DNA of 40,547 bases from Tangfeifania diversioriginum (GTDB lineage Bacteria > Bacteroidota > Bacteroidia > Bacteroidales > Prolixibacteraceae), in NCBI RefSeq assembly GCF_900141875.1, contig NZ_FQZE01000035.1, forward strand, positions 1 to 40,547, given 5' to 3'. Shown here one piece after another: positions 22,432 to 35,877 of the stretch. The notes under the pieces are model-generated. The model was not told the origin of the DNA. It searched no databases and worked only from the letters and a program-made list of their open reading frames with translations. The position numbers and the translations under genes are program-made. Each line of letters opens with the position of its first letter. Position 1 is the first letter of the stretch.

Positions 22432-23010
22432 TTATCTGATTTGTTTCAATGCTACTTCAATAAAGTCTTGTAAAAGGTGCTTCTCCATTGTTTTGCCTGC
22501 AACCGAAATCCCCTGCATTACACCGAGGAAAAAGCCGGCCTGTTTTTCAATATCTGTATTTGCAGGAATTTCACCTTTTTTGACGGCATTTTTCAATACC
22601 TTCAAAATCATATTGCGGATAAAATTGTAATAGAGATTCAGTTCGCTTGTAACATCAGGATCTTTGTAGCCCAGTTCGCCAGCAGTATTTACCACGAGGC
22701 AACCTTTTTTATCTTCCTTGCCTTCCGTTGAAGTGGCTGCACTGAGCAGAAATTTTTCAAGTTCGGCAAAACCTGCTCCTTCCTCTAATAAGGCCTGAAA
22801 TCTGTTTTTGATGACAAACTCCCGGTATGCTCGCAAGGCGTTAATAAACAGGTTCTTTTTATTTTTAAACGATGCATAAATGGAGAACTGGTTAATGCCC
22901 ATCTCTTTTTCGAGCAGCCGCACCGAAGTGGCTTCGTAACCATGCACCCAAAAGACATTCATGGCTTTTTCAAGCACCACATCAGCATCGTATGTTTTAT
23001 TCCTCGGCAT
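22432..23010 (-). CDS. TetR/AcrR-family transcription regulator
   Basis: A 192-residue TetR-family repressor. The N-terminal DNA-binding domain (about residues 1-50) is typical: DADVVLEKAMNVFWVHGYEATSVRLLEKEMGINQFSIYASFKNK, with the recognition helix in residues 37-45. The C-terminal helical ligand-binding part (including the FAELEKFLLSAAT and KKGCLVVNTAGELG segments) resembles the group that often controls redox or CMD-family genes. It has its own promoter: TAGCTTTG at 23030-23037 and TTTG at 23058-23061 with exactly 20 bases between. A palindrome overlapping this promoter and another at the AhpD gene suggest it represses both. The ligand is unknown. Confidence 0.9.
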   Translation of the reverse strand: MPRNKTYDADVVLEKAMNVFWVHGYEATSVRLLEKEMGINQFSIYASFKNKKNLFINALRAYREFVIKNRFQALLEEGAGFAELEKFLLSAATSTEGKEDKKGCLVVNTAGELGYKDPDVTSELNLYYNFIRNMILKVLKNAVKKGEIPANTDIEKQAGFFLGVMQGISVAGKTMEKHLLQDFIEVALKQIR

Positions 23011-23029
23011 AATGAATCTAAATAATGAA

Positions 23030-23061
23030 CAAAGCTAAGCAATTGCTTTGAAATGTCCAAA
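23030..23061 (-). promoter_or_regulatory. tetR promoter
   Basis: Read on the minus strand, TTTG (23061-23058) and TAGCTTTG (23037-23030) are separated by 20 bases, a full match to the Bacteroidota promoter pattern. Transcription would start near 23025, about 15 bases before the tetR ATG. The palindrome at 23035-23050 overlaps the -7 element and the spacer. Confidence 0.6.
23035..23050. promoter_or_regulatory. Candidate TetR operator in the divergent tetR/kinase region
   Basis: CTAAGC-AATT-GCTTTG, an inverted repeat with the same core as the site upstream of the AhpD-like gene. Its left arm overlaps the tetR -7 element and its right arm contains the TTTG of the kinase promoter, so one bound dimer could block both. 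Confidence 0.58.
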
Positions 23062-23078
23062 TTATTTTTCTAACTTGC
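23047..23078 (+). promoter_or_regulatory. Promoter of the 5TMR hybrid kinase operon
   Basis: TTTG (23047-23050), 20 bases of spacer and TAACTTGC (23071-23078), a close match to TTTG/TANNTTTG. The predicted start near 23083 leaves only about eight leader bases before the ATG at 23091. Confidence 0.5.
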
Positions 23079-23090
23079 AAAAAAAAATCA

Positions 23091-26000
23091 ATGATTGTCA
23101 ACTTAATCCAAAACTCTGCATTACTAATTTCGCTTTCGGTATTGTATGGGTTAATCAAATGGTACAAACCTCAAAATGAAATTCTTTATCAGGTATCACA
23201 GGGAATCTGGTTTGGCGCTGTGGCCATTGCTGCCATGATGATGCCCTATGCGTATTCACCGGGTGTGATTTACGATGGGCGTTCGGTTGTACTCACGCTG
23301 GCCGGTTTGTTTGGAGGCGGATACACAGCTCTTATTTCGGTTTTAATGGCTGGCGCTTACAGGATTTACCTGGGAGGTTCCGGCATCTGGGCCGGACTGG
23401 CAACCATTCTTTTTAGCAGTTTAACCGGATTGTTTTTTCGCTGGCTTTTCAAGAGCAAACTGGAAAATATACAATTCATTCGTTTTATTTTAATCGGGGT
23501 AGTTGCACATCTCGTTATGCTGGCATCTCAGTTGCTGCTTCCCGGAAATGAAAGGTACGAAGTAATTTCGCTTATTTGGCTGCCTGTATTATTAGTACTT
23601 CCCATAACTTTTGCCGTTATCGCCAAACTTTTTCAACTCATTGTGCGGTATGTTAAAAACGAACAAAAAATACGGGAAGCAGAAACGCTTTACCGGACTA
23701 CCCTGTTAAGCATTGGCGATGCCGTAATATGTACCGATAAAAAAGGGAATATCAGCCAGATGAATGCCGTTGCAGAACAACTTACCGGCTGGGAATTTGC
23801 TGCGGCAAAAGAGAAAAAGCTGGACCAGATTTTTAGCATAATTAATGAAGAAACCCGGGAAAAAGTGGAGAGCCCTTTTGTAAAAGTGCTTGAAAGTGGT
23901 TTAATCGTTGGACTGGCAAATCACACGCTGTTAATTTCGAAAGATGGGCGGGAAATTCCGATTGCCGACAGTGGCGCACCTATAAAAAATGAAAAGGGTG
24001 AAATTACGGGTGTTGTGCTGGTTTTTCGCGATCAAACTGAAGAAAGAGAGTATCAGAAAAGAATTGCCCGGAGCGAGGCGCAATACCGCGAACTAATTGA
24101 ATCGACCCATGCCATTGCCTGGGAATACGATATCCTCATGGATAAATGGGTGTATGTGGCCCCGCAGGTAACCGAAAAACTGGGATGGTTGCCCGAGGAA
24201 TGGACCAACCTCAATTTCTGGAAAAACAACCTGCATCCTGACGATCGGGAACCTGCTACCAATTATTGTTTTGCATGTGCTGCCAAAGGCGAGCAACATA
24301 CGCTGGAATACCGGTTTAAAAAGAAAGACGGCGATTACGTTTGGTTACGCGATGTGGTAGCGGTTGAAATGAAGGAAAACAAGCCTGTGAAAATCCGGGG
24401 TGTGATGTTTGATATTACCGAAAGAAAAAATGCTGAAATCGGATTACAGGAAAAAAACAGTTTTATTCAAACGGTACTCGATAATCTTCCCATCGGAATT
24501 GCACTTAATAAAATTGATGAAGGAACGGCCTTTTATATGAACCGGCGGTTTGAAGAAATTTATGGGTGGAAAGCATCGGAGATAAAAGATATTCCTTCGT
24601 TTTTTGAAAAAGTTTATCCTGACCAGGAATACAGAAGCAAAGTAGTGCAGATGATTATGGAAGGTATTGAATCGGGCGACCCGCAGAAAATGCACTGGGA
24701 AGATATTCAAATCAGCCGAAGTGATGGTTCAAAAGGTTTTGTAAATGCGGTAAACATTCCCCTGACTGAACAAAACACCATGGTATCCACAGTAATGGAT
24801 ATTACTTCACGCACCCTGGCCGAGAAAGAATTGAAAGAGAGCGAAGAACGTTTCCGGAAAGCGGTTCTCCTGGCTCCAATTCCGATAATGGTGCACGACG
24901 AGGACGGGAATGTTATAAACCTGAGCGAGGGATGGACTCATTTTTCGGGTTATTTCATTGATGAAATTCCGACCCTGAAAGAATGGACCCAAATGGCTTA
25001 CGGTAAGAAAGCCGAAGAAGTGGAAAATTATGTTGCCGGGATGTTTGATGAAGAAAAAACCATTTTAAGCGGCGAGTTTGAAATAACGGCTAAATCGGGC
25101 GAAAAAAGGGTTTGGAACTTCTATACAACACCGCTCGGAAAACTGAGCAGCGGGAAAAGAATAATGCTTAGCATGGCACCCGACATCACTCAGCGCAAAA
25201 GGGTACAAAATGAACTGATAACTGCAAAAGAAAAAGCTGAAGAGAGCGAACGGCTGAAAACAGCTTTCCTGGCTAATATGAGCCACGAAATACGTACCCC
25301 GCTAAACGGAATCCTCGGTTTTACGAACCTTTTAACCGATGACGGGGAATTGCCGCAAACCAAGAAACAGGAATTTGCAACCATAATTAACAAAAGCGCC
25401 GAGGGATTATTGAAAATCATCAACGACATCCTCGATATTTCGAGGCTCGAAACCGGGAAAACCGGTATTGAGCAAAAACCGTTTGATGCATCAAAAACAC
25501 TCTCTACCATCCATTCGATTTTTCAAAAAAAGATGGCTGACACAGGAAAAAAAGATGTTGAATTAATTGTGAAAAAACCGGAAACACCGCTTGTTTTAAA
25601 TACCGACGAAAACCGGCTGATGCAAATTTTTTCCAATTTGCTCGACAATGCTTTGCGTTTCACATCTGAAGGTTCGGTTACTTTTGGTATATCGCAAGTA
25701 ATTGAAGGGAAAGCAGAATTTTTTGTTGCTGATACCGGTACCGGAATTCCCAAAGAAAAACACGGAAAAATATTCGACCGCTTTAGCCAGGCCGATGATA
25801 GCTCGACCCGTAGTTATGGCGGAACGGGCCTGGGACTGTCAATCGTGAAAAAGCTACTGGAATTAATGGACACTGAAATTACCGTGGAATCGGAACCCGG
25901 AAAAGGCTCCGTTTTTCGTTTTCGGCTACCCGTATTTTCAATGAGAGAAAGTGATGAAAAAGTAAGCAATGAGAACCCGGAAAAGCCAGAAGAAACAATG

Positions 26001-26363
26001 AATACCAAAATTCTGGTAGTGGAAGACGATTCGGTGAGCCGGCTTTATTTTAACCAGATACTGAAAAATCACACGTCGGAACTGCTGTTTGCCGAAACCG
26101 GAAAAGAAGCTTTGCAGCTTTTTGAAACCCAAAAACCCGATGTTATTTTAATGGACATCGGGCTACCAGATATAAACGGACTCGACGTCGTGTGCAAAAT
26201 CAGGGAAACAAACCAAAAGGTTGTCATTATTGCACAAACTGCCTATGCCATGATCGACGACAGGCAAAAAGCGCTGGAAGCGGGGTGTAACGATTATATT
26301 GCCAAACCCATAAAAACCGATGAACTTATGGAAAAAATAGTAAAAATCAGCAAGATAAAATAA
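23091..26363 (+). CDS. 5TMR-PAS hybrid histidine kinase
   Basis: A 1090-residue membrane hybrid kinase. Residues 1-195 form a 5TMR-LYT-type sensor (as in LytS) with the RSVVLTLAGLFGGGYTALISVL motif; four PAS domains follow (about 200-315, 328-445, 455-575 and 590-700), each ending in a D-x-T-E/QR-K-like linker. A HisKA/HATPase core comes next with SHEIRTP, phospho-acceptor H732, N box near 849, and GTGLGLSIVKK near 911, and then a receiver domain with acceptor D1022. LytS-type 5TMR domains are linked to cell-wall precursors or lipid or pyruvate signals; the ligand is unknown. It overlaps the next kinase gene by one base (TAATG). The promoter overlaps a TetR-like operator. Confidence 0.92.
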   Translation: MIVNLIQNSALLISLSVLYGLIKWYKPQNEILYQVSQGIWFGAVAIAAMMMPYAYSPGVIYDGRSVVLTLAGLFGGGYTALISVLMAGAYRIYLGGSGIWAGLATILFSSLTGLFFRWLFKSKLENIQFIRFILIGVVAHLVMLASQLLLPGNERYEVISLIWLPVLLVLPITFAVIAKLFQLIVRYVKNEQKIREAETLYRTTLLSIGDAVICTDKKGNISQMNAVAEQLTGWEFAAAKEKKLDQIFSIINEETREKVESPFVKVLESGLIVGLANHTLLISKDGREIPIADSGAPIKNEKGEITGVVLVFRDQTEEREYQKRIARSEAQYRELIESTHAIAWEYDILMDKWVYVAPQVTEKLGWLPEEWTNLNFWKNNLHPDDREPATNYCFACAAKGEQHTLEYRFKKKDGDYVWLRDVVAVEMKENKPVKIRGVMFDITERKNAEIGLQEKNSFIQTVLDNLPIGIALNKIDEGTAFYMNRRFEEIYGWKASEIKDIPSFFEKVYPDQEYRSKVVQMIMEGIESGDPQKMHWEDIQISRSDGSKGFVNAVNIPLTEQNTMVSTVMDITSRTLAEKELKESEERFRKAVLLAPIPIMVHDEDGNVINLSEGWTHFSGYFIDEIPTLKEWTQMAYGKKAEEVENYVAGMFDEEKTILSGEFEITAKSGEKRVWNFYTTPLGKLSSGKRIMLSMAPDITQRKRVQNELITAKEKAEESERLKTAFLANMSHEIRTPLNGILGFTNLLTDDGELPQTKKQEFATIINKSAEGLLKIINDILDISRLETGKTGIEQKPFDASKTLSTIHSIFQKKMADTGKKDVELIVKKPETPLVLNTDENRLMQIFSNLLDNALRFTSEGSVTFGISQVIEGKAEFFVADTGTGIPKEKHGKIFDRFSQADDSSTRSYGGTGLGLSIVKKLLELMDTEITVESEPGKGSVFRFRLPVFSMRESDEKVSNENPEKPEETMNTKILVVEDDSVSRLYFNQILKNHTSELLFAETGKEALQLFETQKPDVILMDIGLPDINGLDVVCKIRETNQKVVIIAQTAYAMIDDRQKALEAGCNDYIAKPIKTDELMEKIVKISKIK

Positions 26364-29300
26364 TGGACGAATTGAAGATTCTTATTGTTGAAGATTTGCC
26401 AGCCGATGCAGAAATTGCCAAACGATCGCTGAAGAAAGAAAAAATCAGATTCATTAGTCAGGTTGTCGATACAGCCGAAGATTTTAAAAAAGCGCTGGCG
26501 GAATTCAAGCCCAATTTGATTATTTCGGATTATTCCATGCCCGTGTTCGACGGCATGAGCGCGCTAAAAATCGCCCGTTCGCAACCGCATTACATTCCTT
26601 TTATTCTGCTAACCGGCTCGGTGAATGAAGAAATCGCCGTAGCCTGTATGAAAGCCGGCGCCGATGATTACGTGCTGAAAGAAAAAGTGAGAAGACTGCC
26701 GTTTGCCGTTAACGAAGCGCTGCAAAAAGTAGAAGCCCAAAAAGAAGCTGAAGAAAAATTGCGGCGGCACGAAGAAAAACTTCAAAGTATTTTTCGGGTG
26801 GCGCCTACCGGAATCGGCCTTACAAAAAGCAGAATTCTGCTTGAAGTCAATCCGAAAATTTGTGAAATAACCGGCTATCAAACGCAGGAACTTATTGGCA
26901 AAAGCGCCCGTATTTTATATCCTTCTCAAAAAGAGTTTGAGTTGGTTGGAAAAGAAAAGTACGCACAGATTGCCAAACAAGGATCGGGAATGGTTGAAAC
27001 ACGCTGGCAAAAAAAGGACGGAACAATCCTCGATATTCTTTTGGCTTCAACGGCAATCGATGCAAGCGACCTTTCCAAAGGAGTGATATTCACTGCCCTC
27101 GATTTCACCGAACGGAAAAAGGCAGAAACATCCTTGCGCGATAAGGAGGCTTTACTTGCTGCTATTTATCGCAACGCACCCCTGGTAATGCTGGTGTTGG
27201 ATTCCGAAAGGCGCATTCAGCAGGTGAATGGTTTTGCGACGCAATTTGTCGGACGAAGCGTGGAAGAGATGCTCGGGTTGCGGGGCGGAGATGCTTTACG
27301 ATGTATGCATGCCTTGGACGATCCTCAAGGGTGCGGATTCGGAGAATTCTGTCAGAATTGCGTCATTCGCAATACTGTGCTCAACACACTGGAAACAGGA
27401 GAAACGCACTTGCAGGTTGAAGCGCCATTCTATTTTCAAAAGAATGAAAATGAAATTCAGAAAATGACATTTCTGGCATCCACTACAGCTATCACAGTCA
27501 AAGATAAACAAATGGTGCTGGTTACGTTACAGGATATCACTGATCGCAAACTGGCCGAAGATGCGCTGCGTGAAAGCGAAACCAAATACCGGCTGCTGGC
27601 AGAAACTGCTTTCGATCTAATAAATTTCACATCCGTTCAAGAAATTTATGAATACACCTCCCGAAAACTTTTTGAGCTGATGGAAAATGAAGGTATCGTT
27701 GCTCTGGTGGAGTATGGTACCGATTCCAATCGCTGGAAAATGAAACATATAGAAGGAATTCATGATAAGTTAGACGCGTTGGTAAAGATTACAGGATTTA
27801 ATGTCAAAAAACTGGAAGGCGAAATCAGTACAAAATATTATAATAAATTAATCAGCGGAAAACTGGTGGAAGTTGAGTGGGATTTTCCGGAATTCTTCAA
27901 CAATAAGGTTTCCGGTAAAATTGGAAAAGCAGTCAGGAAATTGTTATCAATCGATAAAATTTATTGCATCCTGATTCAGGAGAGCGAGAAGGTTTTTGGC
28001 AACATCACCCTGGTAACAAAAAAGAATGCCAAACCGCTGAATGTTGAACTCATCGAAGCGTTTGTGCTCCAGGTTGTAAATTTTATTAAAAAGCTGAAAG
28101 CCGAAGAAGCGCTCTTAGAAAGCGAAGCCAAATACCGGCTGCTGGCCGAAAACTCGGGCGATGTGATTTTTACATTCGATTTCGATTTGAATTACACCTA
28201 TATCAGTCCGGCCATTTATGCCCTGCGCGGTTACCGGCCGGAAGAGGTAATAAACCGGAATCTTTTGGAAACGTTAACTCCTGCATCCGGCAAAAAAGTA
28301 AAACAGCTTTTTGAAAAATACATTCCCCTCATCAAAAGTGGAAATGCTTCTGCCAAACCGTTAATAGTAGAACTGGAAGTTTTGAAAAAAGACGGCACTG
28401 CAATCTGGGTCGAGGTAAAACTTTCTGTATTAACCGATTCCGAAGGCAAACCCAAAGGCATACTTGGCGTTTCGCGCGATATTTCAGAACGAAAAGCTGC
28501 ACAAAGCGAACTTCGAAAACTTTCGGGTGCGATAACCCAAAGTCCCGATTCCATTGTTATTACAGATAAGGATGGGAATATTGAGTATGTAAACCCAAAA
28601 TTTACACAAATAACCGGTTATAAAAAGGAAGATGTGCTGGGTGAAAATCCCCGGATTTTAAATTCAGGAGAACATCCAAAATCCTATTATAAAGAGCTTT
28701 GGGATACGATTCTTTCAGGCAACGACTGGCACGGCGAATTCCTGAACAAAAAGAAAAATGGCGAGCTGTATTGGGAAAGCGCCAGCATTTCGTCATTGAT
28801 GAACAACGAAGGTGAAATTACCCATTTTGTGGGGGTAAAAGAAGACATAACCGAACGGAAAAAAATGGAGCAGGTACAGAAAATTCTGTTTACTATTTCG
28901 GTAGCGGTTGTAACCTCACGAAACCTCGATGATTTTTTCAATTTAATTTATTCGGAATTAACCAAAGTAATTAACACAAAAAATTTATTTATTGCCTTAT
29001 ACAATGAGTTGGAAGAATCGTTCTCAACCTTGTTTATGATCGATTCGGTGGACGAAAATGTGGATGGTTTTCCTGCAAAAAATACCTTGTCGGGGTATGT
29101 TCTCAGAAAAAGAGAACCACAGATTATCGACCAAACTCTGCATGATGAGTTAATTGAAAGCAGTGAGGTTGAATTGGTGGGTCCGCCGTCGGAAGTTTGG
29201 ATTGGAGTCCCGGTTTTTGATAATGAAAAGGCCATTGGAATAATGGTAATCCAAAATTACGAAGGAGAAAAAACTCTTTCTCGTGAAGACCTGAAGATAA

Positions 29301-30481
29301 TGGAAGCTATAGCCCCGTCCATTGGTTTAGCCATTGAACGAAAAAGGTTTGTGGAAGATTTGAAAACGGAGAAGCAAAGAGCCCAGGCCGCCGACCGCCT
29401 CAAATCAGCTTTTCTGAATAATATTTCGCACGAAGTACGTACGCCGCTGAATGGGATTCTGGGTTTTAGTGAAATGCTTGCACAACCCGGAATAAACGAA
29501 AATGATAAAGCGTCTTTCCTGAAAATTTTAAGAATAAGCAGCAGGCGATTAACCAATACCATCACCGATTTCATGGACATCTCTCTGATTGTGTCGAAGA
29601 ATGTGGTGGTAAACAAAACCCTTTTCAGCCTTCATGAAGTTCTGCAAACGCTGTATGAACAATACAATGCCGAGGCAACTGAAAAAGGATTGGAACTTCG
29701 GTTGGAAACTGGCAATTCGAAAATTTCAAAAATTGAAACCGATCCGGAATTGCTGAAAAAGATACTGTCGCATTTGTTGGATAATGCCATCAAGTTTACA
29801 AAAGATGGAGAGATTCATTTCGGTTATCAATTGAAAAACAAGCAGGTTGAATTTTATATTCAGGATAATGGAACCGGCATTGAACAGGAAAAAATGGATG
29901 CGATTTTCGATTTTTTCACACAGGGCGATATTGGATTGACACGAGGTTACGAAGGTAGCGGACTTGGCCTTTCCATTTCAAAAGGATTGGTGGAATTGCT
30001 TGGCGGAGAAATTTCGCTGCAGTCGGAAAAAGGAAAAGGAACTACAGTAAGCTTTACCCTGCCGTGGGCGCCGGAGGAAACGGAAGAGGAAACTCCCGGA
30101 AATTCGAAACAACCTGCCGCCGGCACCTTAGTACTGATTGCCGAAGATGATTCTATGAATCGATTGTATCTGGAAACTGTATTGAAAAGTAAGGGGATTC
30201 ATTATATTTCTGTTGAAAACGGGCAGCAGGCAGTTGAAAAGTGCCGTGAAAATCCGGAAATTGGTCTTGTATTAATGGATTTAAAAATGCCGGTGATGGA
30301 CGGCTATGAAGCCACCCGTAAAATCAAATCATTTAAACCGGAACTGCCGGTTATTGCAATTACGGCCCAAGCTATGCAGGGCGATAAGGAAAAAGCGCTG
30401 GAAGCAGGGTGCGACGATTATATTGCAAAACCGTATCATAAAGAAAACTTACTTGTAAAGGTTAATCAGAATCTTTCGTAA
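26363..30481 (+). CDS. Double-receiver PAS/GAF hybrid histidine kinase
   Basis: A 1372-residue soluble hybrid kinase with a receiver at each end. The order is: receiver (1-125, D56); PAS (133-250); PAS with a cysteine cluster at C314, C324, C330 and C333 (256-400); a GAF-like region (405-580); PAS (586-712); PAS (719-830); GAF (836-995); HisKA with SHEVRTP, H1023; HATPase; C-terminal receiver (1255-1372, D1306). The cysteine-rich PAS matches a subtype seen in other anaerobes' kinases that may bind a metal or iron-sulfur centre. The N-terminal receiver could take phosphate from the 5TMR kinase encoded immediately upstream. No DNA-binding output domain is present, so further partners must exist. 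Confidence 0.9.
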   Translation: MDELKILIVEDLPADAEIAKRSLKKEKIRFISQVVDTAEDFKKALAEFKPNLIISDYSMPVFDGMSALKIARSQPHYIPFILLTGSVNEEIAVACMKAGADDYVLKEKVRRLPFAVNEALQKVEAQKEAEEKLRRHEEKLQSIFRVAPTGIGLTKSRILLEVNPKICEITGYQTQELIGKSARILYPSQKEFELVGKEKYAQIAKQGSGMVETRWQKKDGTILDILLASTAIDASDLSKGVIFTALDFTERKKAETSLRDKEALLAAIYRNAPLVMLVLDSERRIQQVNGFATQFVGRSVEEMLGLRGGDALRCMHALDDPQGCGFGEFCQNCVIRNTVLNTLETGETHLQVEAPFYFQKNENEIQKMTFLASTTAITVKDKQMVLVTLQDITDRKLAEDALRESETKYRLLAETAFDLINFTSVQEIYEYTSRKLFELMENEGIVALVEYGTDSNRWKMKHIEGIHDKLDALVKITGFNVKKLEGEISTKYYNKLISGKLVEVEWDFPEFFNNKVSGKIGKAVRKLLSIDKIYCILIQESEKVFGNITLVTKKNAKPLNVELIEAFVLQVVNFIKKLKAEEALLESEAKYRLLAENSGDVIFTFDFDLNYTYISPAIYALRGYRPEEVINRNLLETLTPASGKKVKQLFEKYIPLIKSGNASAKPLIVELEVLKKDGTAIWVEVKLSVLTDSEGKPKGILGVSRDISERKAAQSELRKLSGAITQSPDSIVITDKDGNIEYVNPKFTQITGYKKEDVLGENPRILNSGEHPKSYYKELWDTILSGNDWHGEFLNKKKNGELYWESASISSLMNNEGEITHFVGVKEDITERKKMEQVQKILFTISVAVVTSRNLDDFFNLIYSELTKVINTKNLFIALYNELEESFSTLFMIDSVDENVDGFPAKNTLSGYVLRKREPQIIDQTLHDELIESSEVELVGPPSEVWIGVPVFDNEKAIGIMVIQNYEGEKTLSREDLKIMEAIAPSIGLAIERKRFVEDLKTEKQRAQAADRLKSAFLNNISHEVRTPLNGILGFSEMLAQPGINENDKASFLKILRISSRRLTNTITDFMDISLIVSKNVVVNKTLFSLHEVLQTLYEQYNAEATEKGLELRLETGNSKISKIETDPELLKKILSHLLDNAIKFTKDGEIHFGYQLKNKQVEFYIQDNGTGIEQEKMDAIFDFFTQGDIGLTRGYEGSGLGLSISKGLVELLGGEISLQSEKGKGTTVSFTLPWAPEETEEETPGNSKQPAAGTLVLIAEDDSMNRLYLETVLKSKGIHYISVENGQQAVEKCRENPEIGLVLMDLKMPVMDGYEATRKIKSFKPELPVIAITAQAMQGDKEKALEAGCDDYIAKPYHKENLLVKVNQNLS

Positions 30482-30511
30482 AAATAGCGGGTGGGTTTAG
30501 GGCAAGTTACA

Positions 30512-30537
30512 AAACAAGGGGTTGTAACCCCTTGTTT
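30512..30537. terminator. Bidirectional terminator between convergent kinase operons
   Basis: AAACAAGGGGTT and AACCCCTTGTTT (12-bp arms, 30512-30523 with 30526-30537) form a strong hairpin with A/T-rich flanks on both sides (AAAA to the left, TTT then AAAA to the right). It lies between the ends of two convergent operons and can stop transcription in both directions. Confidence 0.8.
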
Positions 30538-30553
30538 AAAAACGGATGGCGTA

Positions 30554-31683
30554 TCAATTTTTGGGGAGTGTAAAACTGATGCAGGTTCCTTCATTTACCT
30601 TGCTTTTTATCCGGATTTCACCCTTTTGCAATTCAATAAATTCTTTGCAAAGAATGAGGCCCAGGCCTGTGCCTTTTTCATTTTTTGTGCCGGGGGTCGA
30701 TACATTTTTATCAATGCTGAAAACTTCGTTGATTGTTTTGCTGTCCATCCCAATTCCGGTATCAGTTACAGAAAAAGTCACTTTCCCATCTGCTTCCGTT
30801 TCGGATGCCACCGTAATTTTTCCACCCTCCCGGGTAAATTTGAGTGCATTTGATATCAAGTTTCTTAAAATTGTATTGAACATCATCCGGTCGGCGAAAA
30901 CCGCGTGGTTTTCATTCACCTCATTAATCAGGGTTATTTGTTTCTGGTTTGCAGTGGCTTCGAGATAACCCAATACCTCATTAACAACTTCCTGCGGATT
31001 AATTTTTTCGGAATTAACTTCCCGGGCATTTCGCTGAAGCCGTGACCATTCGAGCAGGTTTTCGACCAATGCATATACATTTTCTGCGTTTTTCAGCAAA
31101 GCCGGAAGCAATTTCTTTGTTTCTTCTTTAGTTAGTTCAGTGCCTTCATCATTCATAAGTTCCAGCATTCCCAAAAGTCCGCTAAACGGACTTTTCAGAT
31201 CGTGTGCAATAATGGAGAAAAATTTATCCTTTTCGTTCATCAACTTTTTCAGCGCCCGATTTTTTTCCTGCAAATCCTTTTTTTGCGCTTTTATCTGGCT
31301 TTTTGCATGGGCCAAACTAAGGTGATTGTTTATCCTTACTTTTACTTCAGTTGCATTGAAAGGTTTGGTGATGTAATCAACCGCGCCATAATTGAATCCT
31401 TTAACAAGATCGCTGATTTCTGTTTTTGCGGTTAAAAATATCACCGGTATTTCTTTCGTGCCCTCGTTTGCTTTTAATTTTTCACATACTTCAAACCCAT
31501 TCATTCCGGGCATCATAATATCAAGTAAAATGAGTTGGGGTGTAACTTTATTTAAAATTTTTAAAGCATTCTCCCCGCTATTGGCAACACTTATGGAGTA
31601 TTTATCGCCCAGCACACTCGAAATTACTTTCAGGTTATTGGGCTGGTCGTCAACAATAAGAATTAAGTCTTTGTTTTTCATAA

Positions 31684-31687
<4 letters not shown>
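30554..31687 (-). CDS. Receiver-domain histidine kinase
   Basis: A 377-residue protein with a receiver domain first (about residues 5-125, acceptor D56 in LILLDIMMPGMNG), a coiled linker (about 128-155), then a HisKA with AHDLKSPFSG (H162) and a HATPase domain ending with the GTGLGLIL motif. It has no sensor or membrane domain, so it probably takes its signal through the receiver. It overlaps the preceding gene by four bases (ATGA), indicating translational coupling, and the neighbouring large kinase is a likely phosphate source. An internal ATG two codons on is an alternative start. Confidence 0.9.
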
Positions 31688-35592
<3,905 letters not shown>

Positions 35593-35877
35593 AGGTAAAT
35601 TTGTATGATGAACTCAAGTGTTGAAATGTCATCATTTTTTTTGAAACCAACAAATCTGTTTTGCTCATATTGAACTTGATTTTTAATGCTTAAAATGTTT
35701 TTTTGAATAAAATTGGGGTTTATGATTTTATTTCAGTTTTCAGTTTTTTTAAAAGCCTGGCCATTTTACATCTTGAATATTATTCTTTTTTATTGTTTCT
35801 TGTTTTTCAATGATTTTCTTAATTTTAAAGAACCTTAGCAGGTGATTTCAACCTGGCCTGGTAAAAACTGTTTCGAT
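35593..35877. other. Divergent intergenic region between two large kinases
   Basis: An AT-rich 285-base gap. It holds an inverted repeat ATGATGA/TCATCAT (35605-35611 with 35629-35635) followed by T residues, close to the start of the minus-strand kinase, and a 5-bp CAGGT/ACCTG dyad just before the PocR kinase. Neither gives a convincing promoter on sight. No RNA gene or coding frame is evident. Confidence 0.35.
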
